A stretch of DNA of 64,000 nucleotides, taken from positions 62,001 through 126,000 of the forward strand of contig NZ_JAINRD010000018.1 in the NCBI RefSeq assembly GCF_020400605.1, read 5' to 3'. Position 1 is the first letter of the stretch. Each line of letters begins with the position of its first letter. Both the position numbers and the translations under genes were made by a program. This document shows positions 24,696 to 33,547 of this stretch, one piece after another. Under the pieces are notes generated by a model. It did no database searches, was not told the DNA's origin, and worked only from the letters and a program-made list of their open reading frames with translations. The stretch comes from Streptomyces aculeolatus (lineage in GTDB: Bacteria > Actinomycetota > Actinomycetes > Streptomycetales > Streptomycetaceae).

Positions 24696-25886
24696 GTGCG
24701 CGGGAGTGGGGCATCCGAACGGACCGACGGGGCCGCGCACGGCCGCGCGGGTGCGGCCACGGCTGCGGCGTACGGCATCGCGTGCCTGGTGCACCTGGTG
24801 ACGGCAGGCCTGCTGACCGGCGGTCTGCTGCTGATCGTGCTCGGCTTCGAGACGGTCGTGCAGCCGGTGGTCGGCCTGGTCATGCTCGCACTGGCCGGCA
24901 GCCTGCGACCGCCGTTCGCGCGGCTCGATCCGGACCTGCCCGCGTTGCGCCGGGCGGACGCGCCCGCGCTGTACGAACTGCTCGACCGGATCGCCGACAC
25001 GGTCGGCGTCCGGCGGCTCGACGCGGTCCAGGTCGGCACGGAGTTCACCGTACGGGCCGACGCCTGCGGCATCCGCCGCAGACTGAAGCTGGAGGTGGGA
25101 CTGCCGCTGTGGCTGACCCTCACGCCGCAGGAGCGGGTCGCCGCCGTCGCGCACGAACTGGGGCGCCACGCCTCCGGTGACCCGCGCCGGGCAGCGCTGG
25201 TCAGTACGGCGCTCGCGTCGCTTGCCGCGGGAGCCGAACTGGCCGAGGGCAGGTCGGGCGAGGGGGACACGCACCTGGCCGCCTCCCCGACCGTCCGGTG
25301 GGCGGACGACATGGCCCAGGCGGCGGCGCGCTTCAACGCCCGGGGCCAGGTGGCGAACTGGGCCCTGTGGCTCCCCCGGCTCGCCGCCCGCGGCACGGGC
25401 CGGCTGCTGCTCCGGCTCACCCGGCCGGGGACGCGGCGCGCGGAGTTCCGGGCCGACGCGCTCGCCGCCCGGACGGCCTCGACCGAAGCGGCGGTCCGCG
25501 CCCTACGCGCGCAGGGGCTGGCGGACAGCGTCTCCCTTGAAGTGCACCGTCTGGCGGTGGCCGCGTACACCTTCGGCCGGGCGGGCGGCACCCGGGAAGG
25601 CGAGCAGGACCTCTGGGAGAAGCTCGCCGCGCACGCGGCAGGGCTGTCCGACCGCGTACGGGATGCGCCGGCGGAAGCGGGCACGCCCGGGCCGGACGGC
25701 GCTGCCGCCGCGGACGGCACCGTCCTTCCCGCCGCCCGCGCGCGGGTGGACCGGCTGCTCCAGGCGCCGCACCTGCCGGCGGTGATCACCCCGGACGCGA
25801 CCGCAACCGAGGCCATCGGGAACGAACTCCGCGGGCCCATGCGGCTGCTGGCCCGCAAGGTCGTCCAGGACCGCGTCTTCGCCTGA
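24696..25886 (+). CDS. Membrane-anchored M48-like metallopeptidase
   Basis: This encodes 396 aa from GTG 24696 (preceded by GGGGAGAGG), chosen over the ATG at 24627. Two membrane segments occur near the N-terminus (YGIACLVHLVTAGLLTGGLLLIVLGFETVV...VGLVMLALAG). Then VAAVAHELGRHASGDP gives a zinc-binding HExxH (HELGRH), followed by a helical region in which a downstream Glu (RRAEFRADALAART, the usual E-x-x-A-D) completes the site. Architecture matches actinobacterial M48-like integral peptidases of membrane quality control. It is divergent from the kinase gene. Confidence 0.75.
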   Translation: MRGSGASERTDGAAHGRAGAATAAAYGIACLVHLVTAGLLTGGLLLIVLGFETVVQPVVGLVMLALAGSLRPPFARLDPDLPALRRADAPALYELLDRIADTVGVRRLDAVQVGTEFTVRADACGIRRRLKLEVGLPLWLTLTPQERVAAVAHELGRHASGDPRRAALVSTALASLAAGAELAEGRSGEGDTHLAASPTVRWADDMAQAAARFNARGQVANWALWLPRLAARGTGRLLLRLTRPGTRRAEFRADALAARTASTEAAVRALRAQGLADSVSLEVHRLAVAAYTFGRAGGTREGEQDLWEKLAAHAAGLSDRVRDAPAEAGTPGPDGAAAADGTVLPAARARVDRLLQAPHLPAVITPDATATEAIGNELRGPMRLLARKVVQDRVFA

Positions 25887-26004
25887 GCCGCCCCCGGTCC
25901 CCGCCGCGGCGGCACGCGCTTGTTTGCGTTCTGGTGCAATCCCCGGCCCCGGCATGCCGCGCCGGGCGATCCTGCCGTGACGACCGGAACACAGGGGGAC
26001 AAGC

Positions 26005-27105
26005 ATGAAATCGTGGCAGACCCGTACATTCCTGGGCGTCGCCGCGCTGGCGGCGCCCTTCGCCCTCGCGGCGCCGGCACCCGCCTCGGCACCCGCGGAC
26101 GGCGCGGCCGCCGGCGGCTCGGGTACGGCGGCCGCCGCGGAGGCGGTGCCGAACAACGACCCGTCGTTCCTGCAGGTCTACGACGCCAACGTGGAGAACC
26201 TGCCGACCACGACGGAGTCCTGCCCCGGCGACTGGCACGACCTCATGTACTACATGCGTCTCCAGGAGTACCGGCCGGACATCTACCTCGTCCAGCAGAT
26301 CAGCAACCGCGCCCAGCTCGACCTGCTGCTGACGCGGATGGAGGAGCACTTCGGCGAGAGCTACGCCGGCGTCCTCGCCGAGAACAACCCCGCCGACTAC
26401 GACAACGGCTGCAGTGGCAAGGTGAAGCAGACCAACGGCGTCATCTGGCGTACCGACCGGCTGTCGCTGAAGACGTCCGCCTCGCCGGACAACCGGTGGC
26501 AGGCGCAGCGCGAGTACCCCGCCGGCTCGAAGCAGTGCGTCAACAACGACCAGCCGCGGAGCAAGGGCGTCAAGGCCCTGCTCCTCGACAAGCTCTCCGG
26601 CAAGACCGTCACCGCCGCCTCCTTCCACTGGCCGACGCAGGAGCACGGCGGCACGTACTGCAACGTCTCCAACGCCGGCGAGCTGAGCAACGAGCTGACC
26701 GAGGACGGCTACGGCGTCGCCGACCTCTTCGTCGCGGGCGGCGACACCAACCACTCCGCCAGCTCCACCAACGGCCAGGACAACTGGACCACCTGGTACA
26801 AGGCCACCAACGCCGACATCGGCGGCCAGCACCGCTTCCGCGACGCCGTCTACGCAGGCTGCGCCGACGCGGGCGGCTCCATCCCGGACTGCCTCGCCGA
26901 CAAGTGGACGCTGCACACGACGACGCCCCGCCGTATCGACTTCCTCCTCGCCCGCAACGCGACCGGCGCGCCGCCGCGTACGAGCAACCCGGTCGTCCCG
27001 ACCTTCGACGAGGGCGACGCGGCCGACCTGGAGCTGACCGGCAGCGACAACCAGGACATGGACTACTCCGACCACCGGTCCGTGGGGGCGCGCATCCACT
27101 ACTGA
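26005..27105 (+). CDS. Secreted endonuclease/exonuclease/phosphatase (EEP) family protein
   Basis: This encodes 366 aa with a signal peptide (TFLGVAALAAPFALAAPAPASA). EEP motifs are in order: VYDANVENL (metal-binding Asn), PDIYLVQQISNRAQLD, FHWPTQEHGG, VAGGDTNHSAS (GDxN) and YSDHRSVGARI (SDH). In the second motif the usual Glu of LQEV is Gln (VQQI), so the metal site is slightly atypical. It is a predicted extracellular metal-dependent phosphodiesterase acting on nucleic acid or phosphoester. A strong hairpin follows at 27269. Confidence 0.88.
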   Translation: MKSWQTRTFLGVAALAAPFALAAPAPASAPADGAAAGGSGTAAAAEAVPNNDPSFLQVYDANVENLPTTTESCPGDWHDLMYYMRLQEYRPDIYLVQQISNRAQLDLLLTRMEEHFGESYAGVLAENNPADYDNGCSGKVKQTNGVIWRTDRLSLKTSASPDNRWQAQREYPAGSKQCVNNDQPRSKGVKALLLDKLSGKTVTAASFHWPTQEHGGTYCNVSNAGELSNELTEDGYGVADLFVAGGDTNHSASSTNGQDNWTTWYKATNADIGGQHRFRDAVYAGCADAGGSIPDCLADKWTLHTTTPRRIDFLLARNATGAPPRTSNPVVPTFDEGDAADLELTGSDNQDMDYSDHRSVGARIHY

Positions 27106-27268
27106 CCCGCAAGCCGCCCCGGGCAGGGGACACGCGCCGGCACATGCTGCGGACCGGCGCGCGTGGCCGGGGCTTGCCGGAGCCGGGGCGTCCGGTTCCG
27201 GTACGGGGCCGGGGTCGGCGGTCGCGCGGACCGCTGCCCCTGGTCCCGCACACCGACCGCTCCCGAAG

Positions 27269-27303
27269 GCCCGCCCCGCGCCACCGCCCGGCGCGGGGCG
27301 GGC
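27269..27303. terminator. 14-bp perfect GC hairpin between convergent genes
   Basis: GCCCGCCCCGCGCC (27269-27282) pairs perfectly with 27290-27303 around a 7-base loop. It lies in the 296-bp gap between the EEP gene and the 3' end of ligB. The rest of that gap contains short GGAACG/GTCCGTTGGGAACG repeats (27330-27375) and no gene. Confidence 0.7.
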
Positions 27304-27401
27304 GCCTCCTCGGGCCGGGCGCTCGGGGCGGGCCGTTCGGAACGGTCCGCTGGGAACAGTCCGTTGGGAACGCCCCGTCCAGAGCGGGCCGTGCGCCGTC
27401 C

Positions 27402-28937
27402 TCAGCGCAGCAGCGCCAGGACCGACGCCACCGTGTCCGCCTCCGCCGCCGTCTTGTCGTCCCGGTACCGCACCACGCGCGCGAACCGCAGCGTCACCCC
27501 CTCCGGATAGCGCGGCGAGCGCTGCACCCCGTCGAACGCGATCTCCACCACCAGCTCCGGGACCACCACCACGCCCCAGTCCTTGTGCGCCACCGCCAGC
27601 TCCTGCAGCCGCTCCGTCTGCCACGCCAGCAGCGCGTCCGTCATCCCCTTGAACGTCTTGCCGAGCATCGCGAACGAGCCGTCCTCGCGCCGGGCGCCGA
27701 GGTGCAGGTTCGACAGCGTGCCCGTACGCCGCCCGTGGCCCCACTCCGCCGCCAGCACCACCAGGTCCAGCGTGTGCACCGGCTTGACCTTCAGCCACGC
27801 CGCGCCGCGGCGGCCCGCGCTGTACTCCGAGTCCAGCGCCTTGACGACGACGCCCTCGTGGCCGCGCGCCAGCGTCGCGACGGTGAACTCCCGCGCCGCC
27901 GCCCGCTGCTCCGCGTCCCCGGGGTCGGCCACCTCGATCCGCCGCACGCGGCGCGGCGCGGGCGTGATCCGGGCCAGCTCGGATTGGCGCTCGCGCACCG
28001 GCGCGGTCAGCAGGTCGCGGCCGTCGACGGCGAGCAGGTCGAAGAAGACCGGATACACCGGCAGCGTCTCCTGCGCACCCGCCACGTCGACCCGGGAGCC
28101 CACCCGGCCCGCCACCTCCTGGAAGGGGCGCGGGTCGCCGCCCGCGCCGAGCGCGATCACCTCGCCGTCGAGTACGGCCGAGGCCGTGCTCAGCTCGTGG
28201 GCGGCGGTGACGACCTCGGGGAGCCGGTCGGTGATCTCGTCGAGCGTGCGGGTGTAGATCCGTACGTCGTCGCCGTCCCGGTGCACCTGCACCCGGATGC
28301 CGTCGAGCTTCTCCTCCACCGCGCAGGGGCCGAGCTTGCCGATCGCCTCGTCGACGTCCTTCGCGGACTGCGCGAGCATCGGCTGCACGGGGCTGCCGAC
28401 CGACAGCCGGAAGTCCGCCAGCGCCTCAGGACCGCGGGCGAGCACCGCCTCGGCGACCGTGCCCACGGAACCGGCGAGCATCACCGCGCGCCGCACCCGC
28501 GCCGGGTCGGTGTCCACCGCGGCGGCCAGACCCTCGGCGGCGAGCGCGTCCAGCGCGCCCTGCCGCAGCTCGCCGCCGATCAGCCCGGCGAGGAACCGCT
28601 GCTCCTCCGTGGTGGCGGCGCCCAGGAGCTCGTGCAGCAGCCGGCGCCGCTCGGCCTGCGCGCCCTTGCCGGAGACGGCGGCGATGGCGTCGAAGGCGTC
28701 GTGCACCTCGCGCACGGTGAGCTGCGGCTGCCGGGCCGCCGCGGGCGCGTCCTTCAGCGCGCTCCAGCCCACCCCGGTCCTGCGCTGCGGCAGCCGCCCC
28801 GCCAGGTACGTGACCACGAGGGGCGCGTCGGCGGGATCGGCCTCGCGGAACACCGCGGCGAGCAGCGCGGTCTTCTCCGTACGGGCCCGGGTGGCGGCGA
28901 TCTCCCGCGAAGTACGGGCGATGTCGGCGAAGAGCAT
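27402..28937 (-). CDS. ligB: ATP-dependent DNA ligase, LigB type
   Basis: This encodes 511 aa from ATG 28937 (MLFADIARTS). This start was preferred over 28955 because mycobacterial and streptomycete LigB begin in the same way. An N-terminal DNA-binding domain (LPQRRTGVGWSAL) is followed by the nucleotidyltransferase core. Motif I is EEKLDGIRVQVH with the adenylated Lys, and motifs IV/V are EGVVVKAL and AAWLKVKPVHTLDLVV. The C-terminal OB domain ends RYPEGVTLRFARVVRYRDDK. It is a non-essential repair ligase in relatives and joins nicks using ATP. Confidence 0.93.
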   Translation of the reverse strand: MLFADIARTSREIAATRARTEKTALLAAVFREADPADAPLVVTYLAGRLPQRRTGVGWSALKDAPAAARQPQLTVREVHDAFDAIAAVSGKGAQAERRRLLHELLGAATTEEQRFLAGLIGGELRQGALDALAAEGLAAAVDTDPARVRRAVMLAGSVGTVAEAVLARGPEALADFRLSVGSPVQPMLAQSAKDVDEAIGKLGPCAVEEKLDGIRVQVHRDGDDVRIYTRTLDEITDRLPEVVTAAHELSTASAVLDGEVIALGAGGDPRPFQEVAGRVGSRVDVAGAQETLPVYPVFFDLLAVDGRDLLTAPVRERQSELARITPAPRRVRRIEVADPGDAEQRAAAREFTVATLARGHEGVVVKALDSEYSAGRRGAAWLKVKPVHTLDLVVLAAEWGHGRRTGTLSNLHLGARREDGSFAMLGKTFKGMTDALLAWQTERLQELAVAHKDWGVVVVPELVVEIAFDGVQRSPRYPEGVTLRFARVVRYRDDKTAAEADTVASVLALLR

Positions 28938-28993
28938 GTCCCCATCGTCACCCACCCCGCTGACATCCGCCCCGCGACGGCCGCCGACCCGGG

Positions 28994-29656
28994 TCAGCGG
29001 CCGCCCATGAACCTGCCCAGCGGCGCGACCAGCTCGTCCTCCTCGTACGACAGGTGCGACAGCAGCGCCTCCGCCAGCAGGTCGACCGCGCCGCGCAGCT
29101 CCGCCGTCCCCTCCGGGTCCGCGACGAAGGCGACCAGCGCGCGGTCGACGCGCTCCAGTACCTCGTGTATGACGAGGTGCTCCTCCGACAGCCGGTCGAG
29201 CACGGGCGCGAGCCGCGGGTCGAACCTGCGCAGCTGCGGGAACAACTGCTGGTCCTCGGTGGTGTGGTGGAGGGTGACGAACCGGCAGTACGCGGCGCAG
29301 TGGGCGCCGAGGGACCAGTTGTTCTGCCGCAGGGTCATCGTCGCGATGTGCGAGCGGGCGGCGGCGGCGGTGAGGGTTCCGCCGGCCACCTGGACGACCA
29401 GCTCGCGCAGCCGGTCCAGCTCGTCGCGCAGGTGGTCGTGGACCTCGACCAGGTGGTGGCCCGCGGAGACGTCCTCGCCGGGGCCGGCCGTACGGGCCGC
29501 GGGCACGGTGGGGCGGGTGCTCTCGTTCCAGAGCACTGCTCTCGAAGTGGACCGCTGCTCTCGACCATCCGTACCGGGCGGACCGCCGTCACTCGGCTGA
29601 GCCGGCACCCGGGCCCCCTCCCGCTCGTCGTACACCCGCTCAGGCACCGCGCCCAC
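28994..29656 (-). CDS. Hemerythrin HHE-domain protein
   Basis: This encodes up to 220 aa from GTG 29656, overlapping the end of the LLM gene by 17 bases; GTG codons at 29647 and 29635 are alternatives. The first 60 residues are low-complexity, and the HHE helical bundle occupies about 65-215. Iron ligands are in HLVEVHDHLRDELDRL, VTLHHTTEDQQLFPQL, EEHLVIHEVLER and LLSHLSYEEDELVAPL. It probably binds O2 or NO or senses oxidants. Coupling to a flavin/F420 oxidoreductase suggests a redox function. Confidence 0.87.
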   Translation of the reverse strand: MGAVPERVYDEREGARVPAQPSDGGPPGTDGREQRSTSRAVLWNESTRPTVPAARTAGPGEDVSAGHHLVEVHDHLRDELDRLRELVVQVAGGTLTAAAARSHIATMTLRQNNWSLGAHCAAYCRFVTLHHTTEDQQLFPQLRRFDPRLAPVLDRLSEEHLVIHEVLERVDRALVAFVADPEGTAELRGAVDLLAEALLSHLSYEEDELVAPLGRFMGGR

Positions 29657-30500
29657 GCTCCCCGGCGACCAGTTCGCGAACGGCCGGGGCGACCTCGCCG
29701 GCGAAACGCTCGATCTCCTGCGGGTCGCCGGTCAGCAGGAGGAACGTGCTCGTGCCGTACGACAGCGCGAACTCCGCGAGCTGCTCCGCCGGGTGCTCCT
29801 CGCCGAGGTTGAGCAGCCGCCGTACGTCCCCGGGGGCTCGCCCCGCCGCCACCGCCGCCTCGTCGATCACGGCGTTGCCGTCGGCGATCGCGGCGGGGGA
29901 GTCGAAGTACGGCAGCGAGGGCAGCCACCCGTCCGCCGCGCGGCCGACGAGACGCAGCATCCGCGGCTTGTACGCGCCGAGCCAGATCTCCATGTCGTGC
30001 GCCGGCCGCGGCCCGCGCTTGGCGCCCTGCACCTGGTAGTGCCGCCCGTCGAACCGGATCCCGCCGCGGGCGTCGGTGTCCCAGGTGTCCCGGATGATCC
30101 GGATCCCCTCGTCCAGCGCCTCGACGGCCTCGCCCGGCGAGCGCCGCGGCCCGCCGAGCGCCGCGATGGCGTCCCAGAACCCGCCGGCGCCGAGCGCCAG
30201 CTCGAACCGGCCGCCGCTGAGCAGGTCCAGGCTCGCGGCGCTGCGCGCCAGCAGGGCGGGCGGGCGCAGGGGGAGGGGGTGGACGTTGCCGGACAGGGTG
30301 ATCGAGTCCGTGCGCGCGGCGACGTAGGACAGCAGCGTCCAGGTGTCGAGGAAGGCGGGCTGGTACGGGTGGTCCTGGAAGGTGACCAGATCGGCGCCGG
30401 CGCGCTCGGAGAGCTGTGCGAGCGCGACGGTCGCCTGCGGGTCCCGGCTGGAGGGGACGGGGTTGATGCCGAAGCGGAGATCGTGGCCGTAGTCAGGCAT
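29640..30500 (-). CDS. LLM-class F420-dependent oxidoreductase
   Basis: This encodes 286 aa with an RBS (GAGGAAG). The luciferase-like TIM barrel is evident: LRFGINPVPSSRDPQATVALAQLSERAGADLVTFQDHPYQ, RTDSITLSGNVHPLPLRPPALLARSAASLDLLSGGRFELALGAG, and GEAVEALDEGIRIIRDTWD. Actinobacterial members use F420 or FMN. It is divergent from marR, and its start lies next to two operator sites, so it is the likely target of the repressor. The substrate is unknown. Confidence 0.9.
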   Translation of the reverse strand: MPDYGHDLRFGINPVPSSRDPQATVALAQLSERAGADLVTFQDHPYQPAFLDTWTLLSYVAARTDSITLSGNVHPLPLRPPALLARSAASLDLLSGGRFELALGAGGFWDAIAALGGPRRSPGEAVEALDEGIRIIRDTWDTDARGGIRFDGRHYQVQGAKRGPRPAHDMEIWLGAYKPRMLRLVGRAADGWLPSLPYFDSPAAIADGNAVIDEAAVAAGRAPGDVRRLLNLGEEHPAEQLAEFALSYGTSTFLLLTGDPQEIERFAGEVAPAVRELVAGERGRGA

Positions 30501-30524
30501 GGCGCTTCCTCAGCGGACGGGGTT

Positions 30525-30566
30525 TAGTTCGTGATGCGAACCAGATTATTTCGCGCCGCGAACTAG
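30525..30566. promoter_or_regulatory. Two matched MarR-type operators in divergent promoter
   Basis: Two 20-bp sites share the same architecture. TAGTTCG-N5-CGAACCAG occupies 30525-30544 and TATTTCG-N5-CGAACTAG occupies 30547-30566. Their starts are 22 bp apart, two turns of the helix. They fill the short space between the LLM gene and marR. Binding by the MarR protein would control both directions. Confidence 0.7.
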
Positions 30567-30596
30567 TGTCAAACTGGGTGTGTCCCCGGAGGTGTC

Positions 30597-31109
30597 ATGA
30601 CGACAGAACAGACGGCACCCGCACCGGCACCGGTGAAGGCGGCGGAGGCCGACGACGCCGCCGCGGCCGGGCTGGCGAGCGCGCTGGTACGGCTGACGCA
30701 GATGCTGCAGCACGTCCTCGCCGAGGCCGGGCGCGGGCACGGCCTCACCCCGCAGCAGGTCCAGCTGCTGTGCGCGCTCAGCAGCGGCCCGGTGGGGATG
30801 AGCGAGCTGAGCCGCTGGCTGCGCCTGGGCAAGTCGGGCCTGACGGGTCTGGTGGACCGCGTCGAGCGGCGGGGCCTGCTGGCCCGTACGCCGGACGCCG
30901 ACGACGGGCGCGCCTGCCGGATCGCGCTGACCCCGGCGGGGGAGGAGCTGGCCGGCCGCGCGCACGCCGAGGTGACGGCCCGGATCGCCGGGATGGCCGC
31001 GGGCCTGGCGGCCGGCGAGCGCGCCGCGCTGACGGACGCGGTGACGCGCATCCTCGACGCCGCACCGTGCCGGACGCCGTCGCCGGAGGCGTGGCCGGAC
31101 CAGGTGTGA
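30597..31109 (+). CDS. MarR-family transcriptional regulator
   Basis: This encodes 170 aa with RBS GGAGG six bases from the ATG. The winged helix is at about residues 55-125: LTPQQVQLLCALSSGPVGMSELSRWLRLGKSGLTGLVDRVERRGLLART, then the wing PDADDGRACRIALTPAGEEL. It is probably an autorepressor binding the two sites at 30525-30566 and sensing a small phenolic or oxidant. Confidence 0.92.
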   Translation: MTTEQTAPAPAPVKAAEADDAAAAGLASALVRLTQMLQHVLAEAGRGHGLTPQQVQLLCALSSGPVGMSELSRWLRLGKSGLTGLVDRVERRGLLARTPDADDGRACRIALTPAGEELAGRAHAEVTARIAGMAAGLAAGERAALTDAVTRILDAAPCRTPSPEAWPDQV

Positions 31110-31188
31110 GCCCGGTCCGTACGGCAGCGGCGGGGCGCTCTCCCGGCGCCCTCGTCAAGCGGTGCGGCGGGTGCTACGTTCCTCCGCC

Positions 31189-32313
31189 ATGACGCTGCGG
31201 GGAACTCTGAGTCGTACAGCGGTCGCCTGCCTCGGCGCGGCGGCGCTCGCCGCCGGCCTCGGCCTGGCCGGCGGCCCGGCCCACGCCGAGACGGACCCGG
31301 GCACGCGCGCCGGTACCGATCGCATCGGGCCGGAGCGGGGCCTGCCCGGCTGGAAGCTGAAGGACACGGGCAGCGAGTCGCGGCTGCGCGGGCTGTCCGC
31401 GGTCGGCCGCGACACCGCGTGGGCCTCCGGCTCCGGCGGCACCGTGCTGCGCACCACGGACGGCGGCCGGAGCTGGCAGGACGTGTCGCCGCCCGGGACC
31501 GAGGCGCTGGAGTTCCGCGACATCGAGGCGCTGGGCCGGCGCAGCGCGGTCATCCTGTCCATCGGGCCGGGCGAGGACTCCCGCATCTACCGCACCGACG
31601 ACGCCGGCGCGACCTGGACCGAGACCTTCCGCAACGACCACCCCGACGCCTTCTACGACTGCGTCACCTTCTTCGCCGGCGGCCGCGACGGGCTCGCGCT
31701 GAGCGACCCGGTGGACGGCCGGTTCCGCATCCTGTCGACGTCCGACGGCGGCCGCTCCTGGAAGGTCCTGCCCGACGACGGCATGCCGCCGGCGCAGCAG
31801 GGCGACGCCGCGTTCGCGGCGAGCGGGCAGTGCCTGGTGAGCGCGGGCCGCTCGGACGCCTGGTTCGCCACCGGCGGCGGCGCGACGGCGCGCGTCCTGC
31901 ACTCCGCCGACCGCGGCCGCACGTGGACCGCCGCCGAGTCCGGCATCCCGGCGGGGGACCCGGCGCGCGGCGTCTTCGCCCTGGCCTTCCGCGACGCCCG
32001 CCACGGCCTCGCGGTCGGCGGCGACTTCCAGCCCGGCAACCCGTCGCCGGACGCGGCGGCCCGTACCGGCGACGGCGGCGCGAGCTGGACGGACGCCCGC
32101 AAGCCGCCGCCGGAGTACCGCTCGGGCGTGGCCTGGCTGCCGCACAGCCGCACCGCGGCCCTGGCCGTGGGCCCGACCGGCTCGGACGTCACGTTCGACG
32201 GCGGGCGCACGTGGCACGGCTTCGACTCCGGTTCGTACGACACCGTGGACTGCACCGCGGACCTGGGCTGCTGGGCGGCGGGGGAGCAGGGCAGGGTGGC
32301 GCGCCTGGAGTAG
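31189..32313 (+). CDS. Secreted BNR/Ycf48-like beta-propeller protein
   Basis: This encodes 374 aa from ATG 31189, the first ATG followed by a signal peptide (GTLSRTAVACLGAAALAAGLGLAGGPAHA). Repeated Asp-box turns TTDGGRSWQDV, TDDAGATWTET, TSDGGRSWKVL, SADRGRTWTAA, TGDGGASWTDA and TFDGGRTWHGF mark about seven blades of a beta-propeller. Similar proteins are annotated as oxidoreductase or glycosyl-hydrolase-like, but sialidase catalytic residues cannot be assigned here. It is probably a binding or scaffold protein. Confidence 0.85.
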   Translation: MTLRGTLSRTAVACLGAAALAAGLGLAGGPAHAETDPGTRAGTDRIGPERGLPGWKLKDTGSESRLRGLSAVGRDTAWASGSGGTVLRTTDGGRSWQDVSPPGTEALEFRDIEALGRRSAVILSIGPGEDSRIYRTDDAGATWTETFRNDHPDAFYDCVTFFAGGRDGLALSDPVDGRFRILSTSDGGRSWKVLPDDGMPPAQQGDAAFAASGQCLVSAGRSDAWFATGGGATARVLHSADRGRTWTAAESGIPAGDPARGVFALAFRDARHGLAVGGDFQPGNPSPDAAARTGDGGASWTDARKPPPEYRSGVAWLPHSRTAALAVGPTGSDVTFDGGRTWHGFDSGSYDTVDCTADLGCWAAGEQGRVARLE

Positions 32314-32415
32314 CCGGCGGGCACGTCGGGACCTAAGACCGTGGTGGTCACGCCCGGCTGCTCCCTACGGTTGACCGGTCCCCTGGAACGGTGCCGAACC
32401 GCTGGAGCCCGCCGC

Positions 32416-33201
32416 GTGACCACCCGCACAGCAGCGCTGATACGCCGCCTCGACCTCGACCCCGGGGTGCTGCGGGTGCTGTCGGTGACGTTCCTGTGGG
32501 TGGCCCTGACGTGCACCGCCATGCTGATCCCGATCGCCCTCACGCTGCTCCCCGGCTATGAGGCGTGGAAGTTCACCACCCGCGACCTCGGCCCGGCCCT
32601 CGGCCTGGCCGCCGGCTTCGCCCTCGTCGCCGCGTTCCTCGCCGGCTCCCGTACGTCCCTGAAAGCCGCCGCCGCCCGCCTCACCACGGCCCTGGGCCTG
32701 CGCCCCGGCACCCGCCGCACGGCCACGGTGAGCCTCGCCGCGGGCATCGCCGCCGGCGCCCTGTGCCTGGCGGCCGCCGAACTCCTCGTCCGCGTCCCCG
32801 GCCTGTCGTCCACCCCGGCCGCGGAAGACCCCCGCTACACGGCCGTGGCCGACACCTCCACCGCCGTCCGCCTCCTCGACGGCGCCCTGTCGGCACCGGT
32901 CCACGAGGAACTCCTCTTCCGCGCCCCCCTCCTGCTCCTCCTGACGTTCCTCACCACCCCCCGAGCCCGCGAGACACTCCCCACCCCCCTCCTCCGCCAC
33001 ACCGCCTTCACCGCAGCCGCGGCCCTCTCTGCCCTGGTCTTCACCACCGGCCACGAGCTGGGCGGCCCGGTCAACCTGATCTTCGCCGCCTTCCTCGCGG
33101 CAACCACCACGGCCCTGCTCCTGTGGCGCCGCTCGATAGTCCCCTGCATCGTCGCCCACACCTTCCACAACACCGCGATCACGGCCCTCTGGCTCTTCTG
33201 A
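32416..33201 (+). CDS. CPBP-family intramembrane protease
   Basis: This encodes 261 aa from GTG 32416 (the frame is open from 32341). There are about eight hydrophobic segments. The catalytic CPBP motifs are present: APVHEELLFRAPLLLLL (EExxxR), FTTGHELGGP, and VAHTFHNTAI (HxxxN). The family includes CAAX-type proteases and bacteriocin-self-immunity proteins. It is the last gene before tRNA-Pro. Confidence 0.85.
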   Translation: MTTRTAALIRRLDLDPGVLRVLSVTFLWVALTCTAMLIPIALTLLPGYEAWKFTTRDLGPALGLAAGFALVAAFLAGSRTSLKAAAARLTTALGLRPGTRRTATVSLAAGIAAGALCLAAAELLVRVPGLSSTPAAEDPRYTAVADTSTAVRLLDGALSAPVHEELLFRAPLLLLLTFLTTPRARETLPTPLLRHTAFTAAAALSALVFTTGHELGGPVNLIFAAFLAATTTALLLWRRSIVPCIVAHTFHNTAITALWLF

Positions 33202-33228
33202 CCCGGCAGGGGCCGCCGGACAATCGGC

Positions 33229-33260
33229 TTTGCGGGACCAGGGGGTGGATGCGGTATGGT
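33229..33260 (+). promoter_or_regulatory. Possible tRNA-Pro promoter
   Basis: TTTGCG (33229) and TATGGT (33255-33260) precede the tRNA by about 50 bp. The spacing (about 20 bp) is longer than ideal, so this is tentative. Nothing else is seen in 33202-33306. Confidence 0.3.
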
Positions 33261-33306
33261 TCTCGTGCGCGATCGGCCAGGGAGAAACCCCAGGTCGTCC
33301 GGGCAC

Positions 33307-33400
<94 letters not shown>

Positions 33401-33478
33401 GAGCGGGAGAAATCCCAGATCAGAGGGCCTTTCGCGATTCGCTGACGCACCGTTAATCTGACGCTACGTCAGACCCTC

Positions 33479-33544
33479 GGGGACCACCGCTTGGGGATCA
33501 CGGTTCCCGAAGGAAGCCTGGTCAGAGCGTTTTCTTGGGGACCA
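33479..33544 (+). promoter_or_regulatory. Integrase arm-type repeats, left end
   Basis: CTTGGGGATCA (33490-33500) and CTTGGGGACCA (33534-33544), plus a partial GGGGACCA (33479-33486), lie 80-145 bp inside the left repeat. The same 11-mers recur beside the right repeat, as expected for integrase N-domain binding sites. Confidence 0.5.
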
Positions 33545-33547
33545 AGA

